Below are positions 8,077 through 17,259 of a DNA stretch of 64,000 bases, piece after piece (within the stretch, counting starts at the first letter, position 1; the number at the start of each line of letters is the position of its first letter). Under the pieces are notes generated by a model. That model was not told the DNA's origin and made no database searches. It saw nothing but the letters and a program-made list of their open reading frames with translations. The translations under genes were made by a program, and so were the position numbers. The stretch is from Bog-473 sp963783245 (GTDB lineage Bacteria > Actinomycetota > Acidimicrobiia > Acidimicrobiales > RAAP-2). The stretch covers positions 186,001 to 250,000 of the forward strand of contig CAWAMS010000004.1 in assembly GCA_963783245.1 (NCBI GenBank). Direction: 5' to 3'.

Positions 8077-9187
8077 CAGCGCACCCCCGCGGCCAGCGGC
8101 TCGTTCTTCGACGCAACTTTGAACTGCGGCATGACCTCCTCGGCGAACAGGCGCATGCTGTCGAGCACGTACTGCTGCGGTACCACCTCCATGAACTGGT
8201 GGATGAAATTGATGCCGTCGAACCCGACGGCCTCCCATTGTCGGATGGCCGCCGCGACGTCATCTGGAGTGCCCATCGTCACACCCTTGAAGGACTTTGC
8301 CGCGTCGCCCGGGCTCCCGGACTCCCGCCGCAACGCGGGTAACAGTCCCGCTGACGGGTACGAGTGTGTCGGCAGCACTTCTTTCGCAGACAGCAGCTGC
8401 GAGGCCATGTAGCTGAACATGCTCGCCACCTTCAGTCCGCAACGACGCGCGTGATCGCCATCCTCGGCGCACGAGAGAAATTGACCGTGTGCACCTTGTC
8501 GTTGACGAATGCGCCAACGGGATCGCAGTTCTGAATGCGTGCGCGGTAGGAATTCACCTTCTTCTCGGACTCGGAGAACCCGCCCGGCTGCAGGCCCAGG
8601 CATCCGAGGCCGCGATCTGCCGCATCGATCTCCGTGCCCGGCGAGGTGACGGCCACCCACATCGGAGGGTGTGGTTTCTGGATCGGCTTGGGCAGAATCG
8701 CCCTCTCCGGCATGGAGAACGCCCGCCCCTCCCAGCTGAATCGCTCCTGCATCCACATTTTGGGGAGCACGCGGACGAATTCGTCCCACGTCTTCTTCGT
8801 CTCATCGGGATCAGCCCGAAATCCTCCAAGTTCGGTCCAGGTGGCGGACCGTCCCGTTCCCATCTCGAGCCGTCCGTCCGAGAGTATGTCGAGGACCGCG
8901 GCACGCTCGGCCACCCGGATGGGGCTCTGGTACTGGGGCACGCAGGGCACGACCCCGTGCCCGATCCGGATGCGCGACGTCTGCGTGGCGCAGGCGGTCA
9001 GGAAGAGGTCAGGCGCTGAGCAGTGCGAGTACTCCTCCAAAAAGTGGTGCTCGACCGCCCACACGTAGTCGAACCCCAATTCGTCGGCCAATCGAACCTG
9101 CTCGAGCGCATTGGCGTACACCTGCCTCTCCGACGCCGGTGTCCATGGCCGGGGGACTGACAATTCCATGAATATGCCGAATTCCAC
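8076..9187 (-). CDS. LLM-class flavin/F420-dependent oxidoreductase (one frameshift)
   Basis: Luciferase-like monooxygenase-fold protein of about 370 residues. The N-terminal strand EFGIFMEL, the WAVEHHF and DILSDGRLEMGTGRS segments, and MWVAVTSPG are typical of the family. Near 8440 the frame shifts, and the C-terminal part with GTPDDVAAAIRQWEAVGFDG continues in a second frame to 8076. GTG 9187 was preferred because GAAGGGG precedes it and it places the beta-strand at residue 2. ATG 9205 and 9220 are alternatives. These proteins use reduced flavin or F420, often on xenobiotics or lipids. It is divergent from TetR and coupled to the ADC-like gene. Confidence 0.8.
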
Positions 9188-9335
9188 GTCAGCCCCTTCG
9201 TTCATTTTGTTAGCTGTCATTAAAATAATAGGTCCCGAATGGACAAGAAATCAACGGCAGTCCCCATAGAATCGTTACTCAGTGATAACTTTTCGGAACT
9301 GACCGATGGCCGGAGGCGGAGGGGAGGGGCTGGAG

Positions 9336-9986
9336 ATGGTCGAGGACGAGTCTGCCCAGATCGATGAGTTCCCCGTCAGTCCGGCGAAGACCAAGAAAGG
9401 AATGCGGCGAAGGGCCGAGATCATGGCGGCGGCCGCAGACCTGTTCCGAGCACGGGGCTTTCGCGCCACCAGCCTCGACGACATCGGAGCTGTGGCCGGC
9501 GTGAGCGGGCCGGCGATCTATCGCTATTTCAGGAGCAAGCACGAGCTCTTGTCGGTGTTGGTCGAAGAGGCGGCCATCACCTGGCGTGCGACGGTCGACA
9601 AGCTCCTCAATCAGGGCACCCCTCCTCTGGTGACGCTCGAGTGCCTGATCGACGCCGCCGTCACGCTGGAACTGGCGAGTGGCAACCTGCGTTCGGTGTA
9701 CCAACAGGAGTTCCGCTTGCTCGACGACGCCGATCGGCGGCGGGTGGCGCGCATCGACCGGGTGACGATGGCCGAATGGGTGAACCTGCTGTGCGAGGTC
9801 CGTCCCACCCTCACCGATGAAGAGGCGCGAGCCGCCGTCATGATGATCGACGGGATGCTGCGTTCAGTGTCGTCATGGCATACCAGCATCGAGCCCGAGC
9901 GCCTGGCCCGGGTCATGAAGGACATGGCGCTCGGCGGACTGTTGGCGCTGGGTCAGGCTCCAGCCGTCGCCATGGAGTCGGCGTGA
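9336..9986 (+). CDS. TetR-family transcriptional regulator
   Basis: A 216-residue TetR-type repressor. The N-terminal HTH is clear (RAEIMAAAADLFRARGF, then TSLDDIGAVAGVSGPAIYRYF) and is followed by a helical ligand domain. ATG 9336 is favoured by GGAGGGG 6-8 nt upstream. ATG 9306 is in frame but has no such site. It is divergent from the LLM gene across an AT-richer gap (9188-9335) holding GTTACTCAGTGATAAC at 9274-9289, a weak dyad that could be its operator. It starts a plus-strand run with ACAD and CoA-transferase genes that it probably controls. Confidence 0.88.
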   Translation: MVEDESAQIDEFPVSPAKTKKGMRRRAEIMAAAADLFRARGFRATSLDDIGAVAGVSGPAIYRYFRSKHELLSVLVEEAAITWRATVDKLLNQGTPPLVTLECLIDAAVTLELASGNLRSVYQQEFRLLDDADRRRVARIDRVTMAEWVNLLCEVRPTLTDEEARAAVMMIDGMLRSVSSWHTSIEPERLARVMKDMALGGLLALGQAPAVAMESA

Positions 9987-10012
9987 TTGATCCGCACGGT
10001 GGGTCCTGATCG

Positions 10013-11233
10013 ATGGGATCGAGCGTCGTCGAGGACGAAGTCGACTTTCGTCGCGAAGCTCTGGCGTTCCTCGAGGCGACACTCCCCAAGAAGGGAGCCC
10101 GGACAGATTCGACCTCGAATGGGGTGACGCGGGCGAAGGAATTTCAGGCATGCCTGGCCGAGGCCGGGTTCGCCGGCATCACCTGGCCCCGGCGCTATGG
10201 CGGACGCGGACTTCCCGCACGTTTTCAACGAATTTTCGACAGCGAGGCCCGTGCCTTTCAACTTCCTCCCCGCGCCCTCGAGATCGGTCTCGGCATGTGC
10301 GGTCCGACGATCCTCGCGCACGGCAACGAGGAGCAGAAACTCGCGTTCATCCCACCCCTCCTGCGCGGCGATCATGTCTGGTGCGAACTCTTCAGCGAGC
10401 CAGGGGCCGGATCGGACCTCGCTAGCGTGCAGACGCGAGCCGTGCGCGATGGCGACACGTGGGTACTTGACGGACAGAAGGTCTGGACGTCTGGTGCTCA
10501 GCACAGCGACTATGCCGCCTGTCTGGCGCGCACCGACCCCGGTCGGCCCAAGCGCGAGGGCATCACGATGCTCATTGTCGACATGCGTGCACCCGGCATA
10601 GCGGTTCGCCCTCTTCGGCAGATGACCGGCGACGCGCATTTCAACGAGGTGTTCTTGGACGGGGTCCGTGTGCCGGTGGAGAACGCTGTGGGCGAGACCC
10701 ATGGGGGGTGGAAAGTGGCGCGCGCCATGCTCGCCTTCGAACGTCAGGCGCTCAGCGGAATGGGATCGGGTGGCGGCGGAAAGGGTGGGTTCAACGCGCT
10801 CGTCGCAAGCGCGCAGGCGCGCCAGGTCGCCGACCAGCCCCAGGTGCGCCAACAGCTCGCTGCGTTGCGCATCCGTCAGATGGTCTTGCGGTACCTGGGC
10901 GAGTTCGAGGCGTCCAAGCGGAAGAAGGGCACGAGCATGGGAGGGGAAGCCTCCATCCTCAAGCTGGCCATGGCGCGACTGGTGCAGGACACGGCCGACG
11001 TGGCGGTCAGCATTGCAGGTGTCGGTGCAACGGCATGGAATGTGTCCGACGTCCAAGGGGGACGCTGGTGTGCGCAGTTGCTGAGCGCACAATCGGCGTC
11101 GATCGGCGGCGGGACCAATGAGATAGTGCGCAACGTCATCGCGGAACAAGTACTGGGCTTGCCGCGCGACGAGGAAGTGGACATTTTTGTCTCCACCACC
11201 ACCACCACCGAGCCGAGGCGCCGTGGCGGCTGA
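10013..11233 (+). CDS. Acyl-CoA dehydrogenase (FadE-type)
   Basis: A 406-residue flavoprotein of the ACAD family. Landmarks are AGITWPRRYGGRG near residue 55, the FAD/substrate loop LFSEPGAGSDLAS, the DGQKVWTSGAQ strand, and the C-terminal GGGTNEIVRNVIAEQVLGLPRD that binds FAD across the dimer. It oxidises acyl-CoA to enoyl-CoA. I could not identify a clear catalytic glutamate, as is seen in one subunit of heteromeric mycobacterial FadE pairs, and no partner lies beside it. The end overlaps the CoA-transferase start by 11 nt. A histidine/threonine codon-like CACC run near the C terminus is unusual but in frame. Confidence 0.88.
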   Translation: MGSSVVEDEVDFRREALAFLEATLPKKGARTDSTSNGVTRAKEFQACLAEAGFAGITWPRRYGGRGLPARFQRIFDSEARAFQLPPRALEIGLGMCGPTILAHGNEEQKLAFIPPLLRGDHVWCELFSEPGAGSDLASVQTRAVRDGDTWVLDGQKVWTSGAQHSDYAACLARTDPGRPKREGITMLIVDMRAPGIAVRPLRQMTGDAHFNEVFLDGVRVPVENAVGETHGGWKVARAMLAFERQALSGMGSGGGGKGGFNALVASAQARQVADQPQVRQQLAALRIRQMVLRYLGEFEASKRKKGTSMGGEASILKLAMARLVQDTADVAVSIAGVGATAWNVSDVQGGRWCAQLLSAQSASIGGGTNEIVRNVIAEQVLGLPRDEEVDIFVSTTTTTEPRRRGG

Positions 11234-13343
11234 GGCGCACCTTGGTGGTATTCGTGTCGTCGAGATCGGCCACTATGTCGCGGCGCCCTACGCCGCCACG
11301 CTTTTCGCCGATCAGGGTGCGGACGTCATCAAGATCGAGCGACCGGGCGGCGATCCCTACCGCCGGGAGCCGGCGCGTTTCGCCGCGTGGAATCGTGGAA
11401 AGAGGTGCATCGAACTCGACCTCACATCGACGGAAGGCCGTGCCGAGGCGCTCGGTGTGATCAATGGTGCGGATGTCGTGGTCGAGAACCTCCGTCCAGG
11501 AGCGATGGAGCGCCTCGGGCTGTCGACCGACGCACTGCGATCCCTCCGGCCCAGGTTGGTGACCTGTTCGATATCTGCCTTCGGAGGTTCCGGTCCGTCC
11601 CGTCACGATCCCGGTTGGGAGCCACTGGTCCACGCCCGAGCGGGGGCGCAGCAGGGTGTGTTCACCGGGGATGAGCCGATCTGGCTTCCCTTCCCGATGG
11701 CGAGCGTGGCCGCAGCTCTGTTGGCCGTCATCGGCATCGGCGCCGCCCTCGTGAAACGGGAGACCACCGGCTACGGCCAGCACGTCGACACGTCATTGTT
11801 CGAAGCGCTGCTCTACCTGAACGCCGGTCCGGTGTTCCACCGGCCGGGACACCGGCCCCGGATCTTTCGTCAAACCCGCTCGCCGATACTGCATACGTAC
11901 GGGACACGCGATGGCCGCGGCATGCAGATCAATCTGAGCGGGACCGAACGCTGGCGTGAACTGGCCCGCCTGATCGGGCTCGAAGGTGATGACGGCCTCG
12001 ACTTTTCTGATGCAACGTCCCTGGCCAAGCTCAGTGACCGGGAGTGGTGCGACCGGATGCGGGGAGAGCTGGGGCGGCGCTTTGGCGAGCGTACGGCCGA
12101 TGAGTGGGAAGCGGCGTTACTCCTTGCCCCAGCGGCCGTGGCCAAATGCAGCACCCTCGAGGAGTGGGTGGCGCATGCGCAGGTGCAGGCCAACGATGTC
12201 CTCCTCCCGAATGGACTCGTCGGTCCGCCGCTGCGCATGCGCACCGGAGAGGCCGCCAGGATCCGCCCGCGCCATGGTGGGGAGAACGGTGCGTTGGCCG
12301 GTCACCGGGTAGTCGACTTGTCGAGTTTCTGGGCCGGTCCCCTTGCCGCACGCTTCCTGGCCGAGCTCGGTGCCGATGTCGTCAAGGTCGAACCCCCCGG
12401 GGGTGAGGGCGCGTACCAACTCATGCCCATCCTCCCCAACATCTACATGGACGCCAATCGATCGAAGCGTGGTCTCACGCTCGATGTCCGATGCGACGAG
12501 GATCGCCGGCGCCTGTTCGATCTCGTCGCGGTGGCCGATGTGGTCGTCGAGAACGCTGTGGCGGGCACGTGGGAACCTCTCGGACTCGACGAGGAACACT
12601 TGCGCGCGGTCAACCCGGACCTGGTCTATGCCCGGGCCAAGGGATTCGGCCTCCGCGGCCCGATGGCTTCGCGACCCTCGTTCGACTACGTCGTCCAAGC
12701 GGCGACCGGCATGGAGATGACCCAGGGCGGTGGGCATCCGCAGCCGGTCAATTTTACGGCGAACGACTACGGAACGGGGCTCCATATGGCAGCCGGCATC
12801 GTTCTCGCCCTCTTGGTCCGGCTCCGGGGGACGCTCGTCTCGACGGTGGAGGCCTCCCTCATGACGACGGCAACCGTCTTTCAATCCGAGCACATCGCCC
12901 AACTGGCCATCGAGGGTGGGCGTCGCGACGATGTGGGTGACGATCTCAAAGGCCCGACGCCTGCCTGCCGCCTCTACCAGGCTGTGGACGGCTGGATCGT
13001 CGTGTGTGCCGTGACCGAGGATCAGCGTGTCGCACTGCGTGATGCGCTTGACCTCACCGATTTGTCGGTGCCGGCGGTCTCGGCGGTTATCAGATCCCTG
13101 ACGGTTGATGCGGCGTGCTCGATGCTGCTCGATCGGCACGTGCCGGCCGCCGCCAGTATCCATCCCAATGCGGTGCTCGACGACAAGGAGGTACAGAGCC
13201 GGGGCCTGCTGATCACGGTGCGCCACCCGGCCGCCGGACCGTACGTGCAGGTCGGGATTCCCTTCCAGCTTTCGACCGACCGACCGGCCGTCAAAGGTCC
13301 GGCCCCGAGTCCGGTGCGATCGGGAACAGGGGCACGCCGGTGA
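11223..13343 (+). CDS. Tandem CaiB/BaiF (class III) CoA-transferase
   Basis: A 706-residue fusion of two CoA-transferase III domains, roughly residues 1-350 and 365-700. Each begins with the family signature (RVVEIGHYVAAPYAA and HRVVDLSSFWAGPLAA). Class III enzymes form a covalent aspartyl intermediate. The second half has RPSFDYVVQAATG, with Asp where expected. The first half has DPGWEPLVHARAG, with Glu at that place, so only the second half may be catalytic. Start GTG 11223 follows GAGG by 4 nt and overlaps the ACAD end. The protein would move CoA between organic acids, supplying the substrate for the ACAD. Confidence 0.88.
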   Translation: MAAEAHLGGIRVVEIGHYVAAPYAATLFADQGADVIKIERPGGDPYRREPARFAAWNRGKRCIELDLTSTEGRAEALGVINGADVVVENLRPGAMERLGLSTDALRSLRPRLVTCSISAFGGSGPSRHDPGWEPLVHARAGAQQGVFTGDEPIWLPFPMASVAAALLAVIGIGAALVKRETTGYGQHVDTSLFEALLYLNAGPVFHRPGHRPRIFRQTRSPILHTYGTRDGRGMQINLSGTERWRELARLIGLEGDDGLDFSDATSLAKLSDREWCDRMRGELGRRFGERTADEWEAALLLAPAAVAKCSTLEEWVAHAQVQANDVLLPNGLVGPPLRMRTGEAARIRPRHGGENGALAGHRVVDLSSFWAGPLAARFLAELGADVVKVEPPGGEGAYQLMPILPNIYMDANRSKRGLTLDVRCDEDRRRLFDLVAVADVVVENAVAGTWEPLGLDEEHLRAVNPDLVYARAKGFGLRGPMASRPSFDYVVQAATGMEMTQGGGHPQPVNFTANDYGTGLHMAAGIVLALLVRLRGTLVSTVEASLMTTATVFQSEHIAQLAIEGGRRDDVGDDLKGPTPACRLYQAVDGWIVVCAVTEDQRVALRDALDLTDLSVPAVSAVIRSLTVDAACSMLLDRHVPAAASIHPNAVLDDKEVQSRGLLITVRHPAAGPYVQVGIPFQLSTDRPAVKGPAPSPVRSGTGARR

Positions 13344-14341
13344 AGATCGACACCGGGATCGGATCGAACCTCGCCGCTGTTCCGGCCCGCGCGTCCTTGG
13401 CGGAAAAGGCCGGCCTCGATGGCCTCTGGGCCTCGGAGACGGTGAACGATCCGTTTCTCACGCTCGCACTGGCGGCCGAGCACACGACGGACGTCGTGCT
13501 CGGGACATCGATCACCATCGCCTTTGCGCGCAATCCGATGAGCCTGGCGTACACGACGAACCAAATTCAAGAATACTCCCGGGGCCGCTTGATCGTGGGC
13601 CTGGGTTCACAGGTGAAGGGGCACATCGAGCGCCGGTTCAGCTCGCCGTGGTCCCGTCCGGCGGCACGCATGCGCGAGTACGTGCTCGCGTTGCGGGCGA
13701 TCTGGTCATCCTTCAACGAAGGTATGCCTCTTGATTTTCAGGGAGAGTTCTACACCCATACGTTGATGACGCCGCTTTTCGCACCTCGACCGCATGACAT
13801 GGGTGCACCACGCGTCTTCCTGGCCGCCGTGGGCGAACGTATGACCGAAGTTGCGGGTGAGGTGGCCGACGGCGTCATCACCCATGGGTTCTCGAGTGCA
13901 CGCTACGTACGGGAGGTGACGCTCCCCGCCTTGGGACGCGGGCTCCAAACTGCAGGGCGAACCCGGGCGGACATCGAAGTGACCTGCCCCGGGTTCATTG
14001 CCGTGGCTGATTCAGAGGAGGGGCTCGCGAAGGCACGTGCGGCCATGCGCCGACAGGTTGCATTCTACGGGTCGACGCCCGCGTACCGGCCGGTCCTCGA
14101 GGTGCACGGGTGGGGCGACCTGCAGCCGGAGCTCTACGACTGCTCCAAGCGGGGGGCGTGGGAGGATATGGCACGGCTGGTGGACGACGAGATCCTTGAC
14201 ACGCTCACGATCGTGACGACGCCGACGTTGGTGGCGGGCGAGGTGGGCCGGCGTTATGGCGGACTGGCGGATCGGATCAACGTCGCATGGTGGCGCAAGG
14301 AGTGGTGGCCGCCTATCGAGGTCGAGCTCCGTTCGCTATGA
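13340..14341 (+). CDS. LLM-class F420/flavin-dependent oxidoreductase
   Basis: A 333-residue luciferase-like TIM-barrel protein. Segments such as DGLWASETVNDPF, GTSITIAFARNP, GRLIVGLGSQVKGHIERRF and AAVGERMTEVAGEVADG are typical of the F420-associated group. Start GTG 13340 overlaps the CoA-transferase stop as GTGA, so translation is coupled. It lies in the middle of the TetR-ACAD-CoA-transferase operon, suggesting it acts on the same acyl or alcohol/ketone intermediate. The cofactor (F420 or FMN) cannot be proven from sequence. The gene is intact, with no frame problem. Confidence 0.85.
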   Translation: MKIDTGIGSNLAAVPARASLAEKAGLDGLWASETVNDPFLTLALAAEHTTDVVLGTSITIAFARNPMSLAYTTNQIQEYSRGRLIVGLGSQVKGHIERRFSSPWSRPAARMREYVLALRAIWSSFNEGMPLDFQGEFYTHTLMTPLFAPRPHDMGAPRVFLAAVGERMTEVAGEVADGVITHGFSSARYVREVTLPALGRGLQTAGRTRADIEVTCPGFIAVADSEEGLAKARAAMRRQVAFYGSTPAYRPVLEVHGWGDLQPELYDCSKRGAWEDMARLVDDEILDTLTIVTTPTLVAGEVGRRYGGLADRINVAWWRKEWWPPIEVELRSL

Positions 14342-15565
14342 ACGACGTGGAGGGGTTTGTCAGGCCGGGGTTCGAACCTGTGGCCGAGCTGCTGGCGCAG
14401 GGCGCGAGCGTCAGTGTCGCCGGGCGGGAGCGCACGGCCGACCTGGGAGCAGGGGGAGGCGCTTTTGCCGCCTACGTCGATGGTGAACGGGTCGTTGACA
14501 TCTGGGCGGGCTTCGCCCGGCCGCGGCAGCGGTGGGCGGAGGACACGCGTGCGGTGGTCATGTCGGCGACGAAGGGTCTCACCACGCTCTGCGCCCACGT
14601 CCTCTACGACCGCGCCCAGCTCGACCTCGATCTCCCCGTCGTGGCGTACTGGCCCGAGTTCGGCGCCGAGGGAAAGGCGAGAACGACGGTCCGGCAATTG
14701 TTGAGCCATCAGTCCGGGGTGATCGGGCTGCCAGAACCCGCCGCGCATCGTGTCCTGGGACGGCGCGGGGTGGGACGACACGGTGGCCATCGCCGGCGCC
14801 TTGGCGTCTGCTCCGCCGGCCTGGGTCTCCGGGAGCAGGCACGGTTACCACGGCGTGACCTTCGGGTGGCTGATCGGCGAGCTCGTACGCCGCATCTCGG
14901 GAGAGACTCTCGGCACATTCTTCCGGGAAGAGGTGGCACGACCGTTGGGCCTCGACTGCGACATCGGGACACCGCTGGAGCGGCAGGGCAACGTGGCGCA
15001 GGTAATCGAATGGACCCGGTCATCTTCACGCCGGAGTACCCTGACCGCAATTGACCCGGACTCATGGGCGGGACGTTCGGTTCTTGCCGGACCCGGGGGA
15101 AACCTGTTCGCCGACGAGCACGGCACGCCTCGATTCGCGGATCTCATGAATATGCCCGTTGTGCAGCGCGCGGAGATAGGTGCCCTTGGCGCCACGGGTA
15201 CGGCCCGTGGGTTGGCCCGCCTCTACGCGTCGCTGGCACAGGGCGAGGACCTCGTCTCGCGAGCCTCGGTCGACGATTTCGGGGAGCAGCAGGTGTGCGG
15301 TCGCGACGCCGTGATGGGCGTCCCGACACGCTGGGCCGTCGGCTACACGCGTGAGCCGCCCGCACTGGTACCCGACGTACCCCGGCAACACGGCCCCAAC
15401 GATGAGGCATTCGGGCACATGGGTGCCGGTGGGCAAATCGGATTCGCCGATCCGGTTGCGGGCGTCGGGTGTGGGTTCGTGCGCAACCACCTCGAGCATC
15501 AGGCCATGCCACTCATGGGCGCCGTCCTCGTCAATGCGCTCTATGAGTGCCTGGGGGCGCGATGA
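14338..15565 (+). CDS. Beta-lactamase-fold serine esterase/hydrolase (one frameshift)
   Basis: Class C beta-lactamase/EstB-like hydrolase of about 408 residues. The catalytic SxxK is in MSATKG near residue 80. A YHG segment in HGYHGVTFG replaces the usual YxN, and GHMGAGGQIG serves as the third motif (HxG in place of KTG). The frame shifts once near 14740-14755, after LLSHQSGVIGLPEP, and continues to 15565. Start ATG 14338 overlaps the LLM stop as ATGA. Members of this family mostly hydrolyse esters or lactones. In this operon it may cleave an ester or lactone formed during degradation, which is inference. Confidence 0.8.
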
Positions 15566-15580
15566 GGGAGGCCCAACGTC

Positions 15581-17128
15581 ATGTACGCCGCTAAGCACGC
15601 CGCACTCCATCCCGACCGTCCGGCCATCATCATGGCGACGAGCGGCGAGGTGGTCACCTATGCCGCATACGAGGCGGGGGCGAACCAGGTGGCCCATTTC
15701 CTGCGCGAGTCCGGCGTTCGCCGCCGTGACCACGTTGCGATCTTCATGGACAACGAGCCCCTCATGTTGGTCGCTGAGGGAGGTGCGGAGCGCTCGGGAG
15801 CGTTCTTCACGTGCATCAACTCGTACCTCTCGACGGAAGAGGTGGCCTACATCATCAACGATGCGCAAGCGAAGATCGTCTTGACGGCAGCGTCCAAAGC
15901 CGACGTGGCACAGCGGCTACCCGGCCTGTGCCCGAACGTCGAGCGCTGGGTGATGGTGCAAGGTGCGCCTGGCGGACCCTTCGAGGAATGGCGGGAGGCG
16001 ATCGGCCGGCAGCCCGCCGATCCGATCGCTGATGAGGAACTCGGGGCGCCGATGCTGTACTCGTCGGGTACCACGGGGCGGCCCAAGGGGATCTTGCGCC
16101 CCCTGGCCCATGCCCACCCGGGCGATCGTCTGCTGGGAGGTGAAGGCATCGCGGCACTCTGGGGATTTCGCGACGGCATGGTGTATCTGTCGCCCGCGCC
16201 GCTTTATCACACGGCTCCCCAGGTCAGCGTGTCACTGACCCTGCGCCAGGGCGCGACGGCGGTGGTGATGGAGCACTTCGACGCCGGCCATTTCCTCGAC
16301 TTGGTGGGTCGGTACCGTGTGACGCACTCTCAGGTCGTCCCGACCATGTTCTCCCGGTTGCTCAAGCTGCCCGATACCGTGCGGAAGGCGGCGGATATCT
16401 CCTCGCTCGAGAAGATCATTCACGCTGCAGCGCCCTGCCCGGTCGCGGTCAAAGAGCAGATGATCGAATGGTTCGGCCCCATCATTGTGGAGTACTACGC
16501 GGCGACGGAAGGGAACGGCTGCACATACTGTGATTCCGAGGACTGGTTGGCCCACAAGGGCACGGTCGGTCGGGCCGTCCTGGGCCAGGTCCTCATACTG
16601 CAGGATGATGGAACCCCCTGTCCCTCTGGGACGCCCGGAACGATCTGGTTCCGGGGCGCCACCAGCTTCGAGTATTTCAATGATGAAGCCAAGACTGCGG
16701 CGTCACGCAACGCCGAAGGTGATACGAGCACGGTGGGCGATGTCGGCTACCTCGACGACAGCGGGTATCTCTTCCTGACCGACCGCAAGACCCACATGAT
16801 CATTTCGGGCGGTGTGAACATCTACCCGCAGGAGGCGGAGAACCTCCTGGTCACTCACCCCAAGGTCATGGATGCCGCGGTCATCGGCGTGCCCGACGAC
16901 GACTTGGGCGAGGCAGTCAAGGCGGTCGTGCAGCCAGTACCCGGGGTCGATGGGAACGCAGGTCTCGAGCAGGAGCTCATTGCCTTCTGCCGGGAGCATC
17001 TGGCCCATTTCAAATGCCCCCGTTCGGTCGACTTCGAAGCAGAGCTGCCGCGGCTCCCCACGGGAAAGTTGTACAAGTTGCCGTTGCGCGAACGCTACTG
17101 GGGTGATCACGCCACGCGGATCGTCTGA
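15581..17128 (+). CDS. AMP-dependent acyl-CoA synthetase/ligase
   Basis: An intact 515-residue ANL enzyme. Motifs: LYSSGTTGRPKGIL (P-loop), YYAATEGNG (A5), VGDVGYLDDSGYLFLTDRK (A7/A8 hinge) and the C-terminal PTGKLYK lysine. It starts 15 nt after the esterase gene behind a GAGGGAGG-like site and ends the operon. It activates a carboxylic acid, perhaps the acid released by the esterase. It resembles the ligase at 5735 in layout but the sequences differ clearly. A stem-loop follows at 17159. Confidence 0.9.
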   Translation: MYAAKHAALHPDRPAIIMATSGEVVTYAAYEAGANQVAHFLRESGVRRRDHVAIFMDNEPLMLVAEGGAERSGAFFTCINSYLSTEEVAYIINDAQAKIVLTAASKADVAQRLPGLCPNVERWVMVQGAPGGPFEEWREAIGRQPADPIADEELGAPMLYSSGTTGRPKGILRPLAHAHPGDRLLGGEGIAALWGFRDGMVYLSPAPLYHTAPQVSVSLTLRQGATAVVMEHFDAGHFLDLVGRYRVTHSQVVPTMFSRLLKLPDTVRKAADISSLEKIIHAAAPCPVAVKEQMIEWFGPIIVEYYAATEGNGCTYCDSEDWLAHKGTVGRAVLGQVLILQDDGTPCPSGTPGTIWFRGATSFEYFNDEAKTAASRNAEGDTSTVGDVGYLDDSGYLFLTDRKTHMIISGGVNIYPQEAENLLVTHPKVMDAAVIGVPDDDLGEAVKAVVQPVPGVDGNAGLEQELIAFCREHLAHFKCPRSVDFEAELPRLPTGKLYKLPLRERYWGDHATRIV

Positions 17129-17158
17129 GCGGTATTCGGCACGGTCCCAGAGGTCGAA

Positions 17159-17180
17159 CCGGTCGGGGAGAGATGACCGG
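17159..17180 (+). terminator. Stem-loop after the ligase operon
   Basis: CCGGTC (17159-17164) and GACCGG (17175-17180) form a perfect 6 bp stem with a 10 nt loop. An outer CGGTCCC/GGGACCG pair (17142-17148, 17179-17185) overlaps it as an alternative fold. It lies 31 nt after the ligase stop. No T-run follows, so intrinsic termination is only possible. Confidence 0.3.
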
Positions 17181-17259
17181 GACCGCAACTGCACAGTGGC
17201 GCGGGTCTCGGTAGGATCGGCGCCCCATTGCGAGGTACGCGAGTTGTGAGGAGCGATCG

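Noticed and set aside
9274..9289. Strong TetR operator GTTACTCAGTGATAAC
   Set aside because: Only the outer 4 bp pair as arms, so it is mentioned with the TetR gene but not listed as a supported site.
14338..15565. Beta-lactam resistance gene
   Set aside because: SxxK is present, but the second and third motifs and the operon context fit an EstB-like esterase.
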